64,000 bases of DNA from Ceratothoa steindachneri (lineage: Eukaryota; Arthropoda; Malacostraca; Isopoda; Cymothoidae), in assembly GCA_963969495.1 (NCBI GenBank), contig OZ018327.1, forward strand, positions 32,123,175 to 32,187,174, given 5' to 3'. Every line of letters begins with the position of its first letter. Within the stretch, counting starts at the first letter, position 1. A model generated the notes under the pieces. It saw only the letters and a program-made list of their open reading frames with translations. It was not told the DNA's origin and ran no database searches. This document shows, in pieces, positions 34,473-45,110 of the stretch. Both the position numbers and the translations under genes were made by a program.

Positions 34473-35052
34473 ATGACTGAGGAAGAGGGATTTACTTCAA
34501 CTTCACAAACTGAAATAATACAAATGAAACAAAAGGATGGATCAAAAGAGAATTGTACTTGTCCAGTATCTTGTGTAGCATATAACAAGAATATGGGTAA
34601 TGTGGATCTCTCAGATATGATAAAGAGCAGCTATGAAATAGACAGAAAATCCAAAAGATGGTAGTTCAGAATTTTTACTTACTTTGTTGATGTTTCCGCA
34701 GCAAACAGCTATATTATCTACAAAAGAATTAGTTCCAAGTAAAAATCTCACTCACAAAGATTTTAGGTGTCTACTGATTCATGGCTTGTTTGGATGTAAA
34801 TCAAGTGAAAATGTGAAGAGCCCAATGTGCTTGATACCAGAAAAAAAGCGGTTCAAAAGTAATATACCAAAGGAAATTAGGCACGATAAATGAGCCCATC
34901 TACCAATAAAAATAGCATCTCATAGGAGGTGTAATTTTTGCAGTACAAAAGTAGAGCCACATCAAATACAATGGCTTTGTGAAACATGTGATGTGCCATT
35001 GTGCCTTTCAGGTGAAAGAAACTGTTTTCGAATTTTTTATTTGGCAAGATAA
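34473..35052 (+). pseudogene. piggyBac transposase, C-terminal remnant with zinc ribbon
   Basis: The first frame gives KQKDGSKENCTCPVSCVAYN, then NMGNVDLSDMIKSSYEIDRK and SKRW, the conserved end of the piggyBac core. A TAG at 34665 stands where the second Trp of the family's RWW is expected. The following codons FRIFTYFVDVSAANSYIIY continue the family sequence. After a frameshift, LTHKDFRCLLIHGLFG appears. After a further break (about 34925-35052) a C-terminal zinc ribbon follows: CNFCSTK, then CETCDVPLCL and NCF, ending at TAA. Stop, frameshifts and missing core make it a pseudogene. Confidence 0.85.
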
Positions 35053-35694
35053 GAAATATATAAAACTGGAAAAAAAATGACATTCAAAGAAATTAATGCT
35101 TTGGTTAAAATGGGAAAGTGTTTACATTACTAAAAATTTAATAAAGGATCTTTGGATGAGACCATTACCTTACACCAAATTTTAGATTAAGATTTAGATT
35201 AGATAAAGTTAATTACTAGAAAATCTGTTTTTTTAATAAATATTTAGGCATATAAAAATGATAAAAACAGGTATATTTTGTTCTGTAGGCACAATTTTGT
35301 TGAATATATGCTATGAAGCTATTCATTTTGTAAAACTTGTCTTGCAAAGAGATATATTTTTTGCTGAGTCAACATTTTCAATAACCTTTTAATGATTATA
35401 AATGTGAATTTTATGCTCGGTAGTGTTTGCCTTAATATGTGAATTGATTTTAAACTAAAATTTAAAGCAAAAATAACCAGTCATTTCCTTCATTTCATTA
35501 AGGTGATGCATTTATACATCACCACTAAATCTGTTAAGTGATTTATTTATGCATCACCTCAGTTTAGTGTTTTATTATTATTTTTGAGCAAAGAAACTTT
35601 TAGAATTTTTTTTCTAACATGAGATGATAAAAAATCACAGAAAGAATGATTTTGAATCCAACCCTCCTGTAGCTGACATCAAAGGGTTAAAGCG

Positions 35695-35915
35695 CTCGTC
35701 TAACACTGAGATAAAGTTATACGGTAGAGGTTGACCGTCAAGGCACTCTCGAAGACTCCCAAAGAGGGGAGAGTAGCTTATTACGACTGGCAGTTCATTC
35801 CTCGTCTTAGGAGCACAGATTGAGAAGGAAGGGTAGCTCTTGCAGCAAAAATATTGTTGGCTACAAACAACATAGGGGGAGAGCCGTAAGCCAAGGCCCT
35901 CTGGGGCCATTTATA
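35695..35915 (-). mobile_element. Possible LINE C-terminal relic next to the piggyBac insertion
   Basis: The minus frame gives YPSFSICAPKTRNELPVVI then PLFGSLRECLD. This resembles the xFxxxAPxxWNxLPxxxRxxxxxxxFxxxL ending of many non-LTR reverse transcriptases, with the Trp replaced by Arg. The piggyBac TTAA lies just beyond its end. Confidence 0.42.
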
Positions 35916-36009
35916 TGAAAATAATACAAAAAATACATTTTCAGCAAATAATTCTTGAAGTGGATCATATCGAATTAAGCCGAAATAGACACCTGCACTA
36001 TTTTGACAT

Positions 36010-36365
36010 TATTTTTTTTTTATCTTTGATCATGATTTTTCACTTTCTATCTCTTTTATTCTTTTTTTATCTCCTACATTCGTTGCTCACTCGTGCTTTA
36101 ATAATTGAAAATGATCTCGTTGGTCACATTGCATTTATATTTTATCATAATTTTTCACTTTCTATCTCTTTTATTCTTTTTTTTTTACCTCCTTCATTCG
36201 TTGCCTACTTCTCCTTTAATAATTGAAAATGACCTCGTTGGTCACGTTGCTTTTATCTTTTATCATCATTTTCACTTTCTATCTCTTTTATTCTTTTTTT
36301 TCTTACACTCCTTCATTCGTTGCTTATCCCTCCTTTAATAATTGAAAATTCCCTCGTTTGTTACC
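36010..36365 (+). repeat. Three-copy tandem repeat of about 118 bp, T-rich
   Basis: CACTTTCTATCTCTTTTATT, then CTTTAATAATTGAAAATGAC and CTCGTTGGTCAC recur three times, with the last copy decayed. The hydrophobic frames here are due to poly-T. Confidence 0.85.
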
Positions 36366-36654
36366 TTCTTTTACTGTCCTTTTTCGATTAAAGTAATAAA
36401 AATGCCTTTGCTTCCTCCAGATCGGAGCTGAATGTGCAAAAGAAGAGAAAAAAACGCTCCCAAACCACTCCAATTTCAATATTCACAAACAAACTTGCGG
36501 TTTTGTTAATTGGACCGACCACCCCGTCCGTGTACTTCAATCGGTTCTTTGCCACACACTACATCACAAACGAGCCGGAGTCTTTGTGATGTGGGATGAA
36601 TGTGCTGGTGGGGATTTTTTTATCAGATTTTTCCGGCGCCAAGGTGGTTTTAGA

Positions 36655-36795
36655 CAAGCGCCCTGTTCGAAAAGAACGAGCGCCGGAGTGTATGTATGCA
36701 AGGTTGCTTGAATGAATCATTTGGTTAGTGTATGCACAAGCGCCGGAGTGTATGTATGAAAGGGTGTTTAAATGAATGATTTCGTTGTTGTATGA
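36655..36795 (+). repeat. Two-copy repeat of about 68 bp
   Basis: AAGCGCCGGAGTGTATGTAT occurs at about 36678 (as GAGCGCC...) and 36738, followed both times by AAGG(T/G)TG and AATGAAT(C/G)ATTT. Confidence 0.65.
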
Positions 36796-37191
36796 ATGGC
36801 CATTTGGATCTTTCCGACTCTTTGATGAATGAGAATGTGAGTGGGTGAATGAATACGTGGGTGTTTGAGGGGTGAGTAAAAGAACGAGTAATGTACGCAC
36901 GTAAGTGGATAGATATGTGAATGAAGATGTGAGGGAGGTTGGGATGAAGGTTCCTGTTTAACTATTCGCCGCACAACAGTCACAACATTCTGATTTGCGT
37001 GTTGTGGTGGCTACTCCTTTCATGGTTTTTACCGCGGTTTTCTGGATCTTTGGTTGTTGTTGTTTTTTTTGTCAGTGGACTGTTTAGTTGACCGCCGGAA
37101 CCATCGGTGAGGGGTAATAGTTCCAGGTGGGATTGAAGGCGGTACTTATAAAGAAGATAGTGGTTTATGATAGGGCTTGGCCATATATATG

Positions 37192-37195
<4 letters not shown>

Positions 37196-37224
<29 letters not shown>
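37196..37224. repeat. (TG)n microsatellite
   Basis: About 14 TG units. Confidence 0.95.
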
Positions 37225-37226
<2 letters not shown>

Positions 37227-37567
37227 TTAGGCGGTCTCAAGTACAGCTGGAGTGCTTTGAAGTTTAGAAGCATTTTCCCGCAGCGCTCGAATCAATTGAC
37301 CAGAGATGAAGTTGGTTAAAGTGAGAAAGGGTCACCATATGAATGTCCTTCAATTTTTTTCTTTTTTTACTTATTTAAATTTATTTATTTATTTCTTACT
37401 GTTGTCTTCCTTTTCTTTAGTCTTCTTTTTTGTTCCGTTCATTATTTCTTCCTTTCTTTCTGTATCTCTTACTTCCTTATTTTTTCTGTCATTCTTTCGC
37501 TATCTAGTTTCTTTCATTTTAATTTCTTTTCACTCTTTTCCTTTTAATTTCTTTTCATCCTTTTCAG

Positions 37568-37795
37568 TCCACCCTTGGGAAGTCCAGTGATATATTTCTA
37601 ATCAGTCCCCGGAAAGGAAGACGCCCAATGTCCCTAGCCGTTCGTCCACCGGGCTTCCCAGCGCTGCCCAAAGGCCTGAAATGTTTCGGCTGCGACGCCC
37701 AGATAACTGAGTTTCCCCCGAAAAGCGAAGAAAACTGTAGTGACAACAATTCTTGCTCACATAGAGCGAATACAATTGACGCTGGTGACCGATAA
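37568..37795 (+). CDS. Candidate terminal exon, possibly Ly6-like
   Basis: A very strong acceptor precedes this: a T/C tract of more than 60 bp ending cttttcag at 37567. The frame from 37568 is open for 75 codons and stops at TAA 37793-37795. The hexamer AATAAA overlaps the stop (37795-37800). GC content rises sharply within the exon. The peptide begins STLGKSSDIFLISPRKGRRP and contains LKCFGCDAQ then ENCSDNNSC. The LKCxxC followed by spaced cysteines recalls the first finger of a Ly6/three-finger domain, but later cysteines and a terminal CN are missing. A splice donor inside the frame (for example ct|gtagtg at 37736) could cut it short. I do not claim a family. Confidence 0.38.
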   Translation, partial: STLGKSSDIFLISPRKGRRPMSLAVRPPGFPALPKGLKCFGCDAQITEFPPKSEENCSDNNSCSHRANTIDAGDR

Positions 37796-37799
37796 ATAA

Positions 37800-38180
37800 A
37801 GGGAATTTTGGATCATTAATGAAACAATATGGGAATAAGGGATACTAATTGTATTTTATAAAGTGAATAACAATGAGGATCTGCTTGAAAGATTTGAAAA
37901 AAGGGTATGAAAAGTGAAGCTATAGAGTGAAAACTATGTGGATATGACGATAATTGGATAAATTTGTTGTTTTATTATCGAAATTAAGTAATTCAACCTA
38001 GAGAAGTAGACGACGAGTATAAGGCTTAACGAAATATATCGTCGTTTTTCTTTGTCTTTTGGTTATACATTTCATAAATTATTCAGGGTTTTCGTCTTTA
38101 TATAAGACTAAGCAAAGATCAAACATAAATGAAGAGAGACGGAAATGATATATACAAACGGAATAAAAAATAATAAAGAA
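37800..38180. other. AT-rich spacer, nothing recognised
   Basis: No frame, repeat or tRNA-like element apart from the SINE head starting at 38192. Confidence 0.4.
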
Positions 38181-38187
38181 AGTGAAA

Positions 38188-38268
38188 AAGTGGGGTTCGA
38201 ACCTATGCCATCGAGGGTTCTTCGCGTTTCAGGCCACAGCACAAACCACACCCATGTGGTAAGAGAGG
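38188..38268 (-). mobile_element. tRNA-derived SINE head
   Basis: The minus strand has ACATGGGTGTGGTTTGTGCT, with an A-box-like GTGGTTTGTGC, and a B box GGTTCGAACC at 38194-38203, about 45 bp later. A CCTCGATGGCATA linker and a CCCAC acceptor-like end follow. No clean cloverleaf is possible, so a SINE head is preferred to a tRNA gene. Confidence 0.42.
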
Positions 38269-38711
38269 GGGGTGGGGGGAGGGAACGCATTCCATTTTTG
38301 TCTGTCGAGAAAATGACAAAACTTAAATGGAAATAAATGGAAGGAATTTGGGAAACTCAGGGCGTTACAAGTCCTGTATCCCTTTCCACTTATCCCCCAT
38401 ATCTTCCCCTATTAATACTTCTCCCCTACGTCTCATCCCTCCCTTCCTATTACTCCCCCCCACCCCTTGCGACACTATACCTGTCATTAACTTAAATTGC
38501 GCACAATGGGGTCGTCTCAGATTTGTTTCGTGAGTGTGTCGCTAGATGGCGTTACGGCGTTCTTTTTACCCTTCGGTATTGTTCTTGGTTGCCCCCATTC
38601 TTCTCTATGGGTCCATACAGTCGCAAACGTTGCTACTATATGTGTATATGTGCAGGCAGAGGATGGGGGATGGGGACATTAACACTTTTTTGAACTTTCA
38701 ACGTAGATGTT

Positions 38712-38713
<2 letters not shown>

Positions 38714-38748
<35 letters not shown>

Positions 38749-38984
38749 CACATCTTTCTCTCCCATTGTTTGTCTATCCGCTTGCCTGATTCTCTCTCTT
38801 TCTCTCTCTCTCTCTCACACACACACATACACATACTATCTCTCTCACACGCGCAATCACATACTATCTCCCTCACATACACACACAAACATACTATCTC
38901 TCACACACACACAAACACATACCCTCTCTCTCTCACACACACACAAACACATACCCTTTCTCTCGCATATAGAAACACATACTA

Positions 38985-39018
<34 letters not shown>

Positions 39019-39022
39019 ATCC
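38714..39022. repeat. (CT)n and CACA-rich compound microsatellite
   Basis: (CT) at 38715-38745, mixed TCTCTC/ACACACAC words from 38790, and (AC) at 38994-39020. A roughly 30-40 bp phrase CATACTATCTCTCTCACAC recurs several times. Confidence 0.93.
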
Positions 39023-39339
39023 ATGAATACATACATTAATTTATGTTCACATGAAGATAAACAGAAACAGATCTGTATAAGGAAACCTAGAACCTAGGAT
39101 TCATACACATTCACGCATGCATACATACATATGTACAGCCAACGTAAAAAAGGACAGATGTGTATAAGGAAAAAAATATGTATTGTTAAAAATGAGAAAG
39201 GAAGAAAATGACCGAAAATAGAATAAAAAAATATTTCGCCTAATAGACAGATAAATAGACCTTAATAAGGGTGCGGGAAAAACAATAACCGGTGGGGTAC
39301 CTCAGAGTTCCACAAATTTAGAGGAAACACGTTTGTGCC

Positions 39340-39545
39340 AACAGCCACTCGCGAACTTTCACTTACGAACGTCGAATTTGCAAGTACGGGCACCAAATCT
39401 GCAAACTCGAACATAAAGTTGAAACCGTAAAATACTTGGACCAAATCCGTAATTACGAACACTGAATCCACAATTACGAACGTCGAACCTGCAGATGCGA
39501 GCAAAAAATCGAAAAAAACGAATGTCGAACCCCTTATATCCTTCT
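39340..39545 (+). repeat. Degenerate repeat of TACGAACGTCGAA
   Basis: Words such as TTACGAAC(G/A)(T/C)(C/T)GAA and GCAA(A/G)T recur seven or eight times at about 25-30 bp spacing. Confidence 0.6.
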
Positions 39546-40125
39546 TGAATTGAGAAGGAAAAACTCAAACTCACCCACGTTTGAAAGATTTATAGGAATT
39601 TTTCTTAAAATAGGTGACGCTACACATGTGTGGTAATGTTTAATTGCAAATGACTTGTTTGTTTGTGTGTGTGTGTTTATGCAAGAATAATAATTGTGTG
39701 GTAGCGCCCTTATTCAAAAGGGTTATGTATAAAGATCGAAAGGCATGTTATGAAAGCTATGAAAGCGAAGACATTTGGTAGAATTCATACAATTCACACA
39801 AAATGCATGCGGACATGTCTGGTAGCATATACATACTTACCGTCCTTAGCGTAAGGAGTGGAAAGTGTTTGATTGAAAGTGTGGAGAATATGTGTGGTTG
39901 GATGCCTCAGAATTTAGAGGTTATGTATGGTTTGATGTGTGGTGGCAGGATATATACCTAGGGTATTGGTGAAGTGTAGTGGTATACATACATGACAGCT
40001 AAGTGGATATCTATGTTTCGATATTTGGCGGCTTGTGAGTATCTTTGTGTGACAGATTCTTCGTAACAAACTTAATTAGCCCACATCTGAAGAAAAACAG
40101 TTTTTACAACAGTTTTATTAAAAAA
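39546..40125. other. TATGTGTGG-rich low-complexity sequence
   Basis: Loose words like TATGTGTGGTTGGATG recur; no gene seen. Confidence 0.4.
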
Positions 40126-40129
40126 AAAA

Positions 40130-40595
40130 ACAGGCAATGGCTTCGCTACTCCCCCCACAAGGGGAACTTGCGCTTCGCTACTAAGATTAAATTTTAAAAT
40201 CTAAAAAAAAAAGCAGCCATGGTTAAATTTTTCTAAATTTTATGAACTTCGCCAATTTTAATAATTTTATTAAGGAAATCTAAACTAAATTTCCCCCCTT
40301 TCAAAATATCACGTTGCTAAAATATAGTCATAGAAGAAGATATATTAAAATAAATTTTCTGAACTTCACCATTTGTAATTCTTTGGGTTTAAAAAAAATT
40401 CACAAAATTTGGATACTTATATTTATTTCTGAACTTCACCATTTTGGTTTTTGATATTATAAAAGAATTATTAGAAATAACTTTGATAAAAAACATAAGT
40501 CATAACCAAACTAAGATGAAATTATTATTCAAATACTCAAAAATATCTCCTTCTTAAATTATAGAGTTAGTGATGATGATGATGAAGTGATGATA
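40130..40595 (+). repeat. GAT-tailed dispersed repeat, best full-length copy
   Basis: It starts CAGGCAATGGCTTCGCTACT, has a small hairpin CCCCCCACAAGGGG, and continues GAACTTGCGCTTCGCTACTA. Three internal GAACTTC blocks lie near 40244, 40363 and 40429. The 3' part is CATAACCAAACTAAGATGAA then TAGAGTTAGTGATGATGATG with a short (GAT)n tail. No coding frame or pol III boxes are evident. The microsatellite tail resembles the 3' end of a SINE or LINE-mobilised element. Confidence 0.85.
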
Positions 40596-40840
40596 TATAG
40601 TTCTTACTGACCCTTATATTATGGCGGCTACTTTAGGTCGATGGGTTTTCATGATGTAAAACAGGGTTAATCTCTAAAACATGGCCTGGAGCGATGATCC
40701 ACAAATTAGATGTGGGGAATTCGATGTGGGGGAAGCCTGAGAAGTGGGAGGTTCTCAAATAAGGCATACATCTGTACTTGTGTATGAATGAGGTGTTTGT
40801 TTGCATTTGTTTTTTATTTGATGTATTTGAGTGTTAGGTA

Positions 40841-41095
40841 CAGAAGTTTACCTACCCAAAGACTTATTTCGAGACGAGCTCTTGCTTTCATTTGGATCTG
40901 CTAAGCTTGAAATGGAATGTTTATATTCCCATGATATCACTTAAGACGCTTTTCTCTCTTTGTTGTTGAATCTGGGAGTTATAACCTTTTATTTGTAACA
41001 TCTCTCACTAGAAAGGAATTGGGAGGGATGGAGAAATATAGGAGCTGCCACTCGATACTTTGTCACAGGAGCATGGGTTAGAGGGAAGCATGCGA
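40841..41095 (-). repeat. Degenerate direct repeat, possible 3' LTR of the Ty3/gypsy relic
   Basis: It aligns by eye with 43219-43490 in the same orientation. Shared phrases include CAGAAGTTTA, AGCTT or its match AATGTTGAAAT, CCAAAG(A/C)CTTATTTCG, and TTTGTCA(C/T)(A/T)GGAGCATGGG. It lies downstream of the integrase remnant in the element's reading direction. Confidence 0.42.
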
Positions 41096-41109
41096 CATAA
41101 CACCCAACC

Positions 41110-43230
41110 ATTTTATATAAAGATAAAATGAGGGAATGCCAAACATATGTGCGTGCGTGTTTTTGAGTCTAGCATGAGAAGAATGAATATTTAATGCAAA
41201 TGATTAACCTTTACCTGTTTATAACCATGGCACATACTACATAAATAAATTGGTAAATAGACATTGTTGACAAATAACGTATTTACATCGCCATGTTATC
41301 ATTGAAAAAGTGTGTCCATATAGGGCATGTCAATTAGAAGTTTTTAAAAATGAAAAGTGATGAAGTATTAACATTTTTACATCACACGTGCCACAGTCAA
41401 CGAAAATCTTTTCAGTGACTAAGCTTTGAGTGGTAAGACCTATAGGAAGAAAATGACATGATTAGTGAATGTTCGGACACTTGTAATGTTAAGTTGGTGT
41501 ATAATATAAATATACCTGATATTTTTTCATCTCAAGTTTTATTTCACGGTCTCATTTGACCTCTTAGCAGAAACTTGTAGGTCTCGTGTGGTATTCCATG
41601 TTTGTAAATCCATATGAATGAGGTTTAAAATCGCTTAGGTATGCACGATTTGTTCCCTTGTTACTTTTCAATGTGTAGGCGTGTTTGTGGTGCTGTAGCA
41701 TTTTATATTGCCTGTGTATTGTGAGAAGAAACTAGTTCGCACCTACGTGTCTCTCACGAAGACACGCGTACAAGTTTCCAAGTCCTTCGGGATTAAGGTG
41801 TCTTTTGCGACTAATGTACTGGAAATAAGAGTAGCTACTTGGTCATAATTTCCTGGAAATCGCAGATAATCTGTTGCCGATTCGGGTGTGGGCAAATCAG
41901 ACTCCCAGTATACGAAGCGCGCAGCCATAAGTGATCTGACAAGAGGACGGATGGCAGATTCTTCAACTACATTGATGTGTGTTATTTTGCAAGGAGAGAC
42001 AACTTGGCCAGACCATGGAATTTTTCGAGAATCGAGTTCTCTCAGTTCTCATAGGAGGTAAACTCGTGTTCAGTGGCTGAGTTTGACTAGGTGTTTAATG
42101 AGTCCGAACCGAGACTATTTGAAAAGGTGCTCCAAAGCTGCAACAATATCCTACGTGATGATTTTCTTAATATCCGCTTTATGTAACGGGAAATGATGGA
42201 AGCGGGGTGGAATTATAACTTTCCTTGGTTTTCCGAACTGATCCTACCAAGTCGTGGTGTATGGTATGAAATATGTTGTCTGTGGAAGAAAGTTTGTGCA
42301 TTGGGGATTTGTATGCCTTAGCACCTTTAATGTCTGGCATTCTAAGCCGTTTCTAACCTATTCTCCGATGTCTTTTTTTCATACGAATGGGTCTGGGGTG
42401 GACTTTAATGTGGAACGTGTTACCAAATGTGCTAAATTGTAATAGAACCTCAATTCAAATTTACGGAAGTTGAATGTGAGGTAAGTTCTGTTGAAGTTTG
42501 TTGAAGACATATTAATCTTATGAAATTGAATTGAATGGCTTTTTTGCAATTCAATTAGCTCTTGTTCTATTGACCGAGCATTACCTAATGTCTTATGGTC
42601 AATTATGGAGTAAGAAGGTGAGCCCTGAGCGAACGACTCGTAAGAAATGGTTAGACTACCACTTTGGATTGAGGATAATATTAAAGTATCATTCGTTGAA
42701 GGTTGCGCGTCGCAGTTAAAGATAGGTGCTTGGAAAAGAGGATCACTATGATTCTCTCTTTCGGAGATGTATCTCTGTCACTAATGTATTTTCCAATGAA
42801 TTCAAGGGCACGAGCTTCTCTGGAAGAGTACTTGGTTGAATGAGCGTGGAACGCGCAAAGTATTGCCTTGCAAGCTGTCGAAACAGAAGATGTTGCCTTC
42901 AAGCGTGTGCCTTAAGTATTTGATAGAAAGGACAATGGAAGTTGGAAATTCAATTTCTGAATATTTAAAGGCCTGAGTAAAGTAGCTTTGCGTCTCCCAT
43001 TCACCATTATAAGATTGCTCCAAGACAGCGCCCATCCCAGTATCTGAAGTATCGGTAATCAGACGGAGTGGGCAGTCTATTTTGAGATGTAGCTAAAGGA
43101 TGGTTTCAACATAATTTGTAATGGAATTGAAAACAAAATCTGTTTCGGCAAAATCATTTTGGTTAGAGGATGGAGAGTGCTAAGGCCTAATAAAAATTGA
43201 CTAAGCCAAGAAAGTTTGCAGAAGTTTAAT
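41110..43230 (-). mobile_element. Ty3/gypsy-like LTR retrotransposon, internally deleted relic
   Basis: Minus-strand pieces appear in the correct pol order. At 43230-43195 there is FLGLVNFY, the end of the reverse transcriptase. At 43160-43115 there is TKMILPKQILFSIP. At 43035-42850 there is an RNase H segment, MGAVLEQSYNGEWE then YLRHTLEGN. At 42850-42690 the connection reads HSTKYSSREARALEFI. At 41928-41743 the integrase C-terminal part reads SDLPTPESATDYLR and IPKDLETCTRVFVRD. Gag, protease and most of the reverse transcriptase are missing, and the integrase core at 41930-42680 is unreadable. Frameshifts abound. Degenerate direct repeats flank it. Confidence 0.8.
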
Positions 43231-43490
43231 TTCCCCAAAGCCTTATTTCGCGACAAGATCTTGTTTGCATTTGGATTGACTAATGTTGAAATAGAATAAT
43301 TATATTTCCTTGACATCAGTCAAGACAAGTTTCTCTGGAAGTTATAGACTTATGGAAGCAACATGTGATAAGGGGACTTTGACAATCGTTTGAACCCCCT
43401 CTAATGGGGATAGATTCAGGAGGAATGGGGTAAAGTGGGAGGATACCACCTGGCATTTTGTCATTGGAGCATGGGCTATAGGAGCGTATA
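43219..43490 (-). repeat. Degenerate direct repeat, possible 5' LTR of the Ty3/gypsy relic
   Basis: Partner of 40841-41095. The pol similarity starts immediately inside its inner edge (FLGLVNFY near 43225), as expected if a deletion joined the LTR to late pol. Confidence 0.42.
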
Positions 43491-43499
43491 CTACATGAG

Positions 43500-44030
43500 G
43501 ACATACTACATACGTAGATACGATCCCCAGGGTATGTATGTGGAAATGTAGGGTAATGGATATGTTTTGCAGCATACATAATACGAGCTTCAGGATATTT
43601 GAGATGAGTGTTTGCATACATACCAACCAGAGTATGTATTTAAAGGTGTGTAGCTTAACACATAAAATCCAGATGTTATGTTTGTTGTGATGATTCTTTA
43701 GTATATAACTACTATATCCAAGGTATCGATGTAAATATGTTGGAACATGTTATGTAGTGGTCAGTGGAAGTAAGTGAAACATTGCTTCCCCATTATGAAA
43801 AAGAAAAACTACAAAATTTTGAATTATTCACTATGGTATTATTATCGCATATCGATTCGTTATACAGAATAACAATAAAGTCTGGACACCTAACAAAAAG
43901 TTTATAGTTTAGTTAATAGTTATCTATAATATTTCTAAATAATAGAATAATTATAATCCTGATAAATATTTACCTATATTAAAAACACTTAATTGGTAAT
44001 CTGGTAGATTAAATTGAAGAACCAAAAGTC
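43500..44030. other. AT-rich flank, nothing recognised
   Basis: No gene or clear repeat between the gypsy relic and the MITE. Confidence 0.4.
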
Positions 44031-44036
44031 ATAGTA

Positions 44037-44428
44037 CAGCAAGTCCTCACTTAAGGACGTACTCGTTTAACGATGACTCGGAATTACGATGGCCGTCACG
44101 ATCGGTCCGATATTCGTTTAACAAAAATCTCTCGAAGTTACGACGCGCGCAGAACCTTCCTAGTGCCGAGCTTGCCGTGTCGGACTTGTTTGCGCACATG
44201 TTTTCGTGTCTTCCACACGAGTACAAATTATGATATAAGTCCAATCAGTATTAGTCCAAATAAAGGGAATAAGTGCCGAGTGCCGATAACACGTGACTTC
44301 ATTAATAGGCCTGACGCTATGCGTCGGCCAAGTTGTCGGTCAATGGGATGGGGGGGGCGTTCAACGACGGATTCGCTTAACGACGGGGTCGTTGGAACGG
44401 AACTTCGTCGTTAAGCGAGGACTCGCTG
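44037..44428. mobile_element. pogo/Tigger-like MITE with TA duplications
   Basis: The left end CAGCAAGTCCTCACTTAA and the right end, read inward, CAGCGAGTCCTCGCTTAACG, form inverted repeats of at least 23 bp with about three mismatches. Both are flanked by TA (44035-44036 and 44429-44430), the Tc1/mariner-superfamily target duplication. CAG termini followed by TCGCTTAACGACG are characteristic of Tigger/pogo-type elements. At 392 bp with no transposase frame it is non-autonomous. Confidence 0.85.
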
Positions 44429-44639
44429 TATAGCAATATGTAATCATGAACAACGCCACCGTACCGTGACGTCATTCAACTTCCCAGAACTGTATCAGCT
44501 GTGATCTGACACGTCGTCGTGAGTCAGTGGTGAACAGTGGCAAGGCTGCATATGGCAAAGCGCGTGGCTTATGGGAATTCGAACGGAGCATGCTAGGCAG
44601 TGAATCAACCATAACAAACACAATTTGCATCAAACCTAA

Positions 44640-44790
44640 CAGTAAACACAACTGAAATAAAGCAAAACAGTAAACACACCGGAAATAAATAGAAACAGTA
44701 GACACAATTGCATCAACCGTACCAGTAAAAATAACTGGAATCAATCAAAACAGTAAACAAAACTTGCATCAAAAAATAACAGTGAGCACA
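44640..44790 (+). repeat. Degenerate repeat of AACAGTAAACACAAC
   Basis: AACAGTA(A/G)ACA(C/A)A recurs five times at about 30-bp spacing. Confidence 0.65.
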
Positions 44791-44885
44791 TAAAAATATT
44801 GTACCACTTTTAATTTAAATGTTTTAGATGATTTTAAAATGGGTTGAGGAGTTTATTTTTTGGGCCAAGATTTTTTTTATCTTTT

Positions 44886-45110
44886 TGTTAACCGAGTGGA
44901 TAAAGCGTTGGACTTCTAACGCCTAGGGAGCGGGATCAACCCCGCCGAGAACGTAGGGAGCTAACCGTATACTGGCAGCCGTTCTGAGCCGGCACGAACG
45001 TAGGCAGTACCATCCCAACACAACACCGCTCTCACTTGCCCATCTCTTTCACACACGCAACATATCACTCTTCCGTCCCAAAACCTGTAAAAGTAGGGTG
45101 CTCCACGTCA
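44886..45110 (+). mobile_element. tRNA-Arg-derived SINE (or tRNA-Arg(UCU) relic)
   Basis: The segment TTAACCGAGTGGATAAAGCG, then TTGGACTTCTAACGCC, matches the D arm and anticodon arm of tRNA-Arg(UCU), with TCT in the anticodon position. The B box GGGATCAACCCC (44932-44943) has one base off consensus. The acceptor stem does not pair, and about 150 bp of non-tRNA body follows (CCGTTCTGAGCCGGCACGAA), so a SINE is more likely than a tRNA gene. Confidence 0.7.

Larger units (their letters stand above)
33418..35690 (+). mobile_element. piggyBac element, internally deleted, with TTAA duplications
   Basis: The element is bounded by TTAA at 33418-33421 and 35687-35690, the obligatory piggyBac target duplication. 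Inside, CCCTTTG (33422-33428) and its inverse CAAAGGG (35680-35686) form the terminal inverted repeat. Subterminal motifs TGCATCACC and GTTTAGTG occur at 33448-33500 and again at 35502-35570 in mirrored positions. It encodes only the N-terminal and C-terminal parts of a transposase, with most of the DDD catalytic core gone. A (CA)n(TA)n tract fills the deleted middle. It is non-autonomous. Confidence 0.9.

Noticed and set aside
35915..36338. Hydrophobic membrane-protein-like frames
   Set aside because: Phe/Leu/Ser runs come from poly-T in a three-copy tandem repeat.
38546..39097. 183-codon Ser/Leu/His/Thr-rich frame
   Set aside because: Translation of (CT)n and (CA)n microsatellites.
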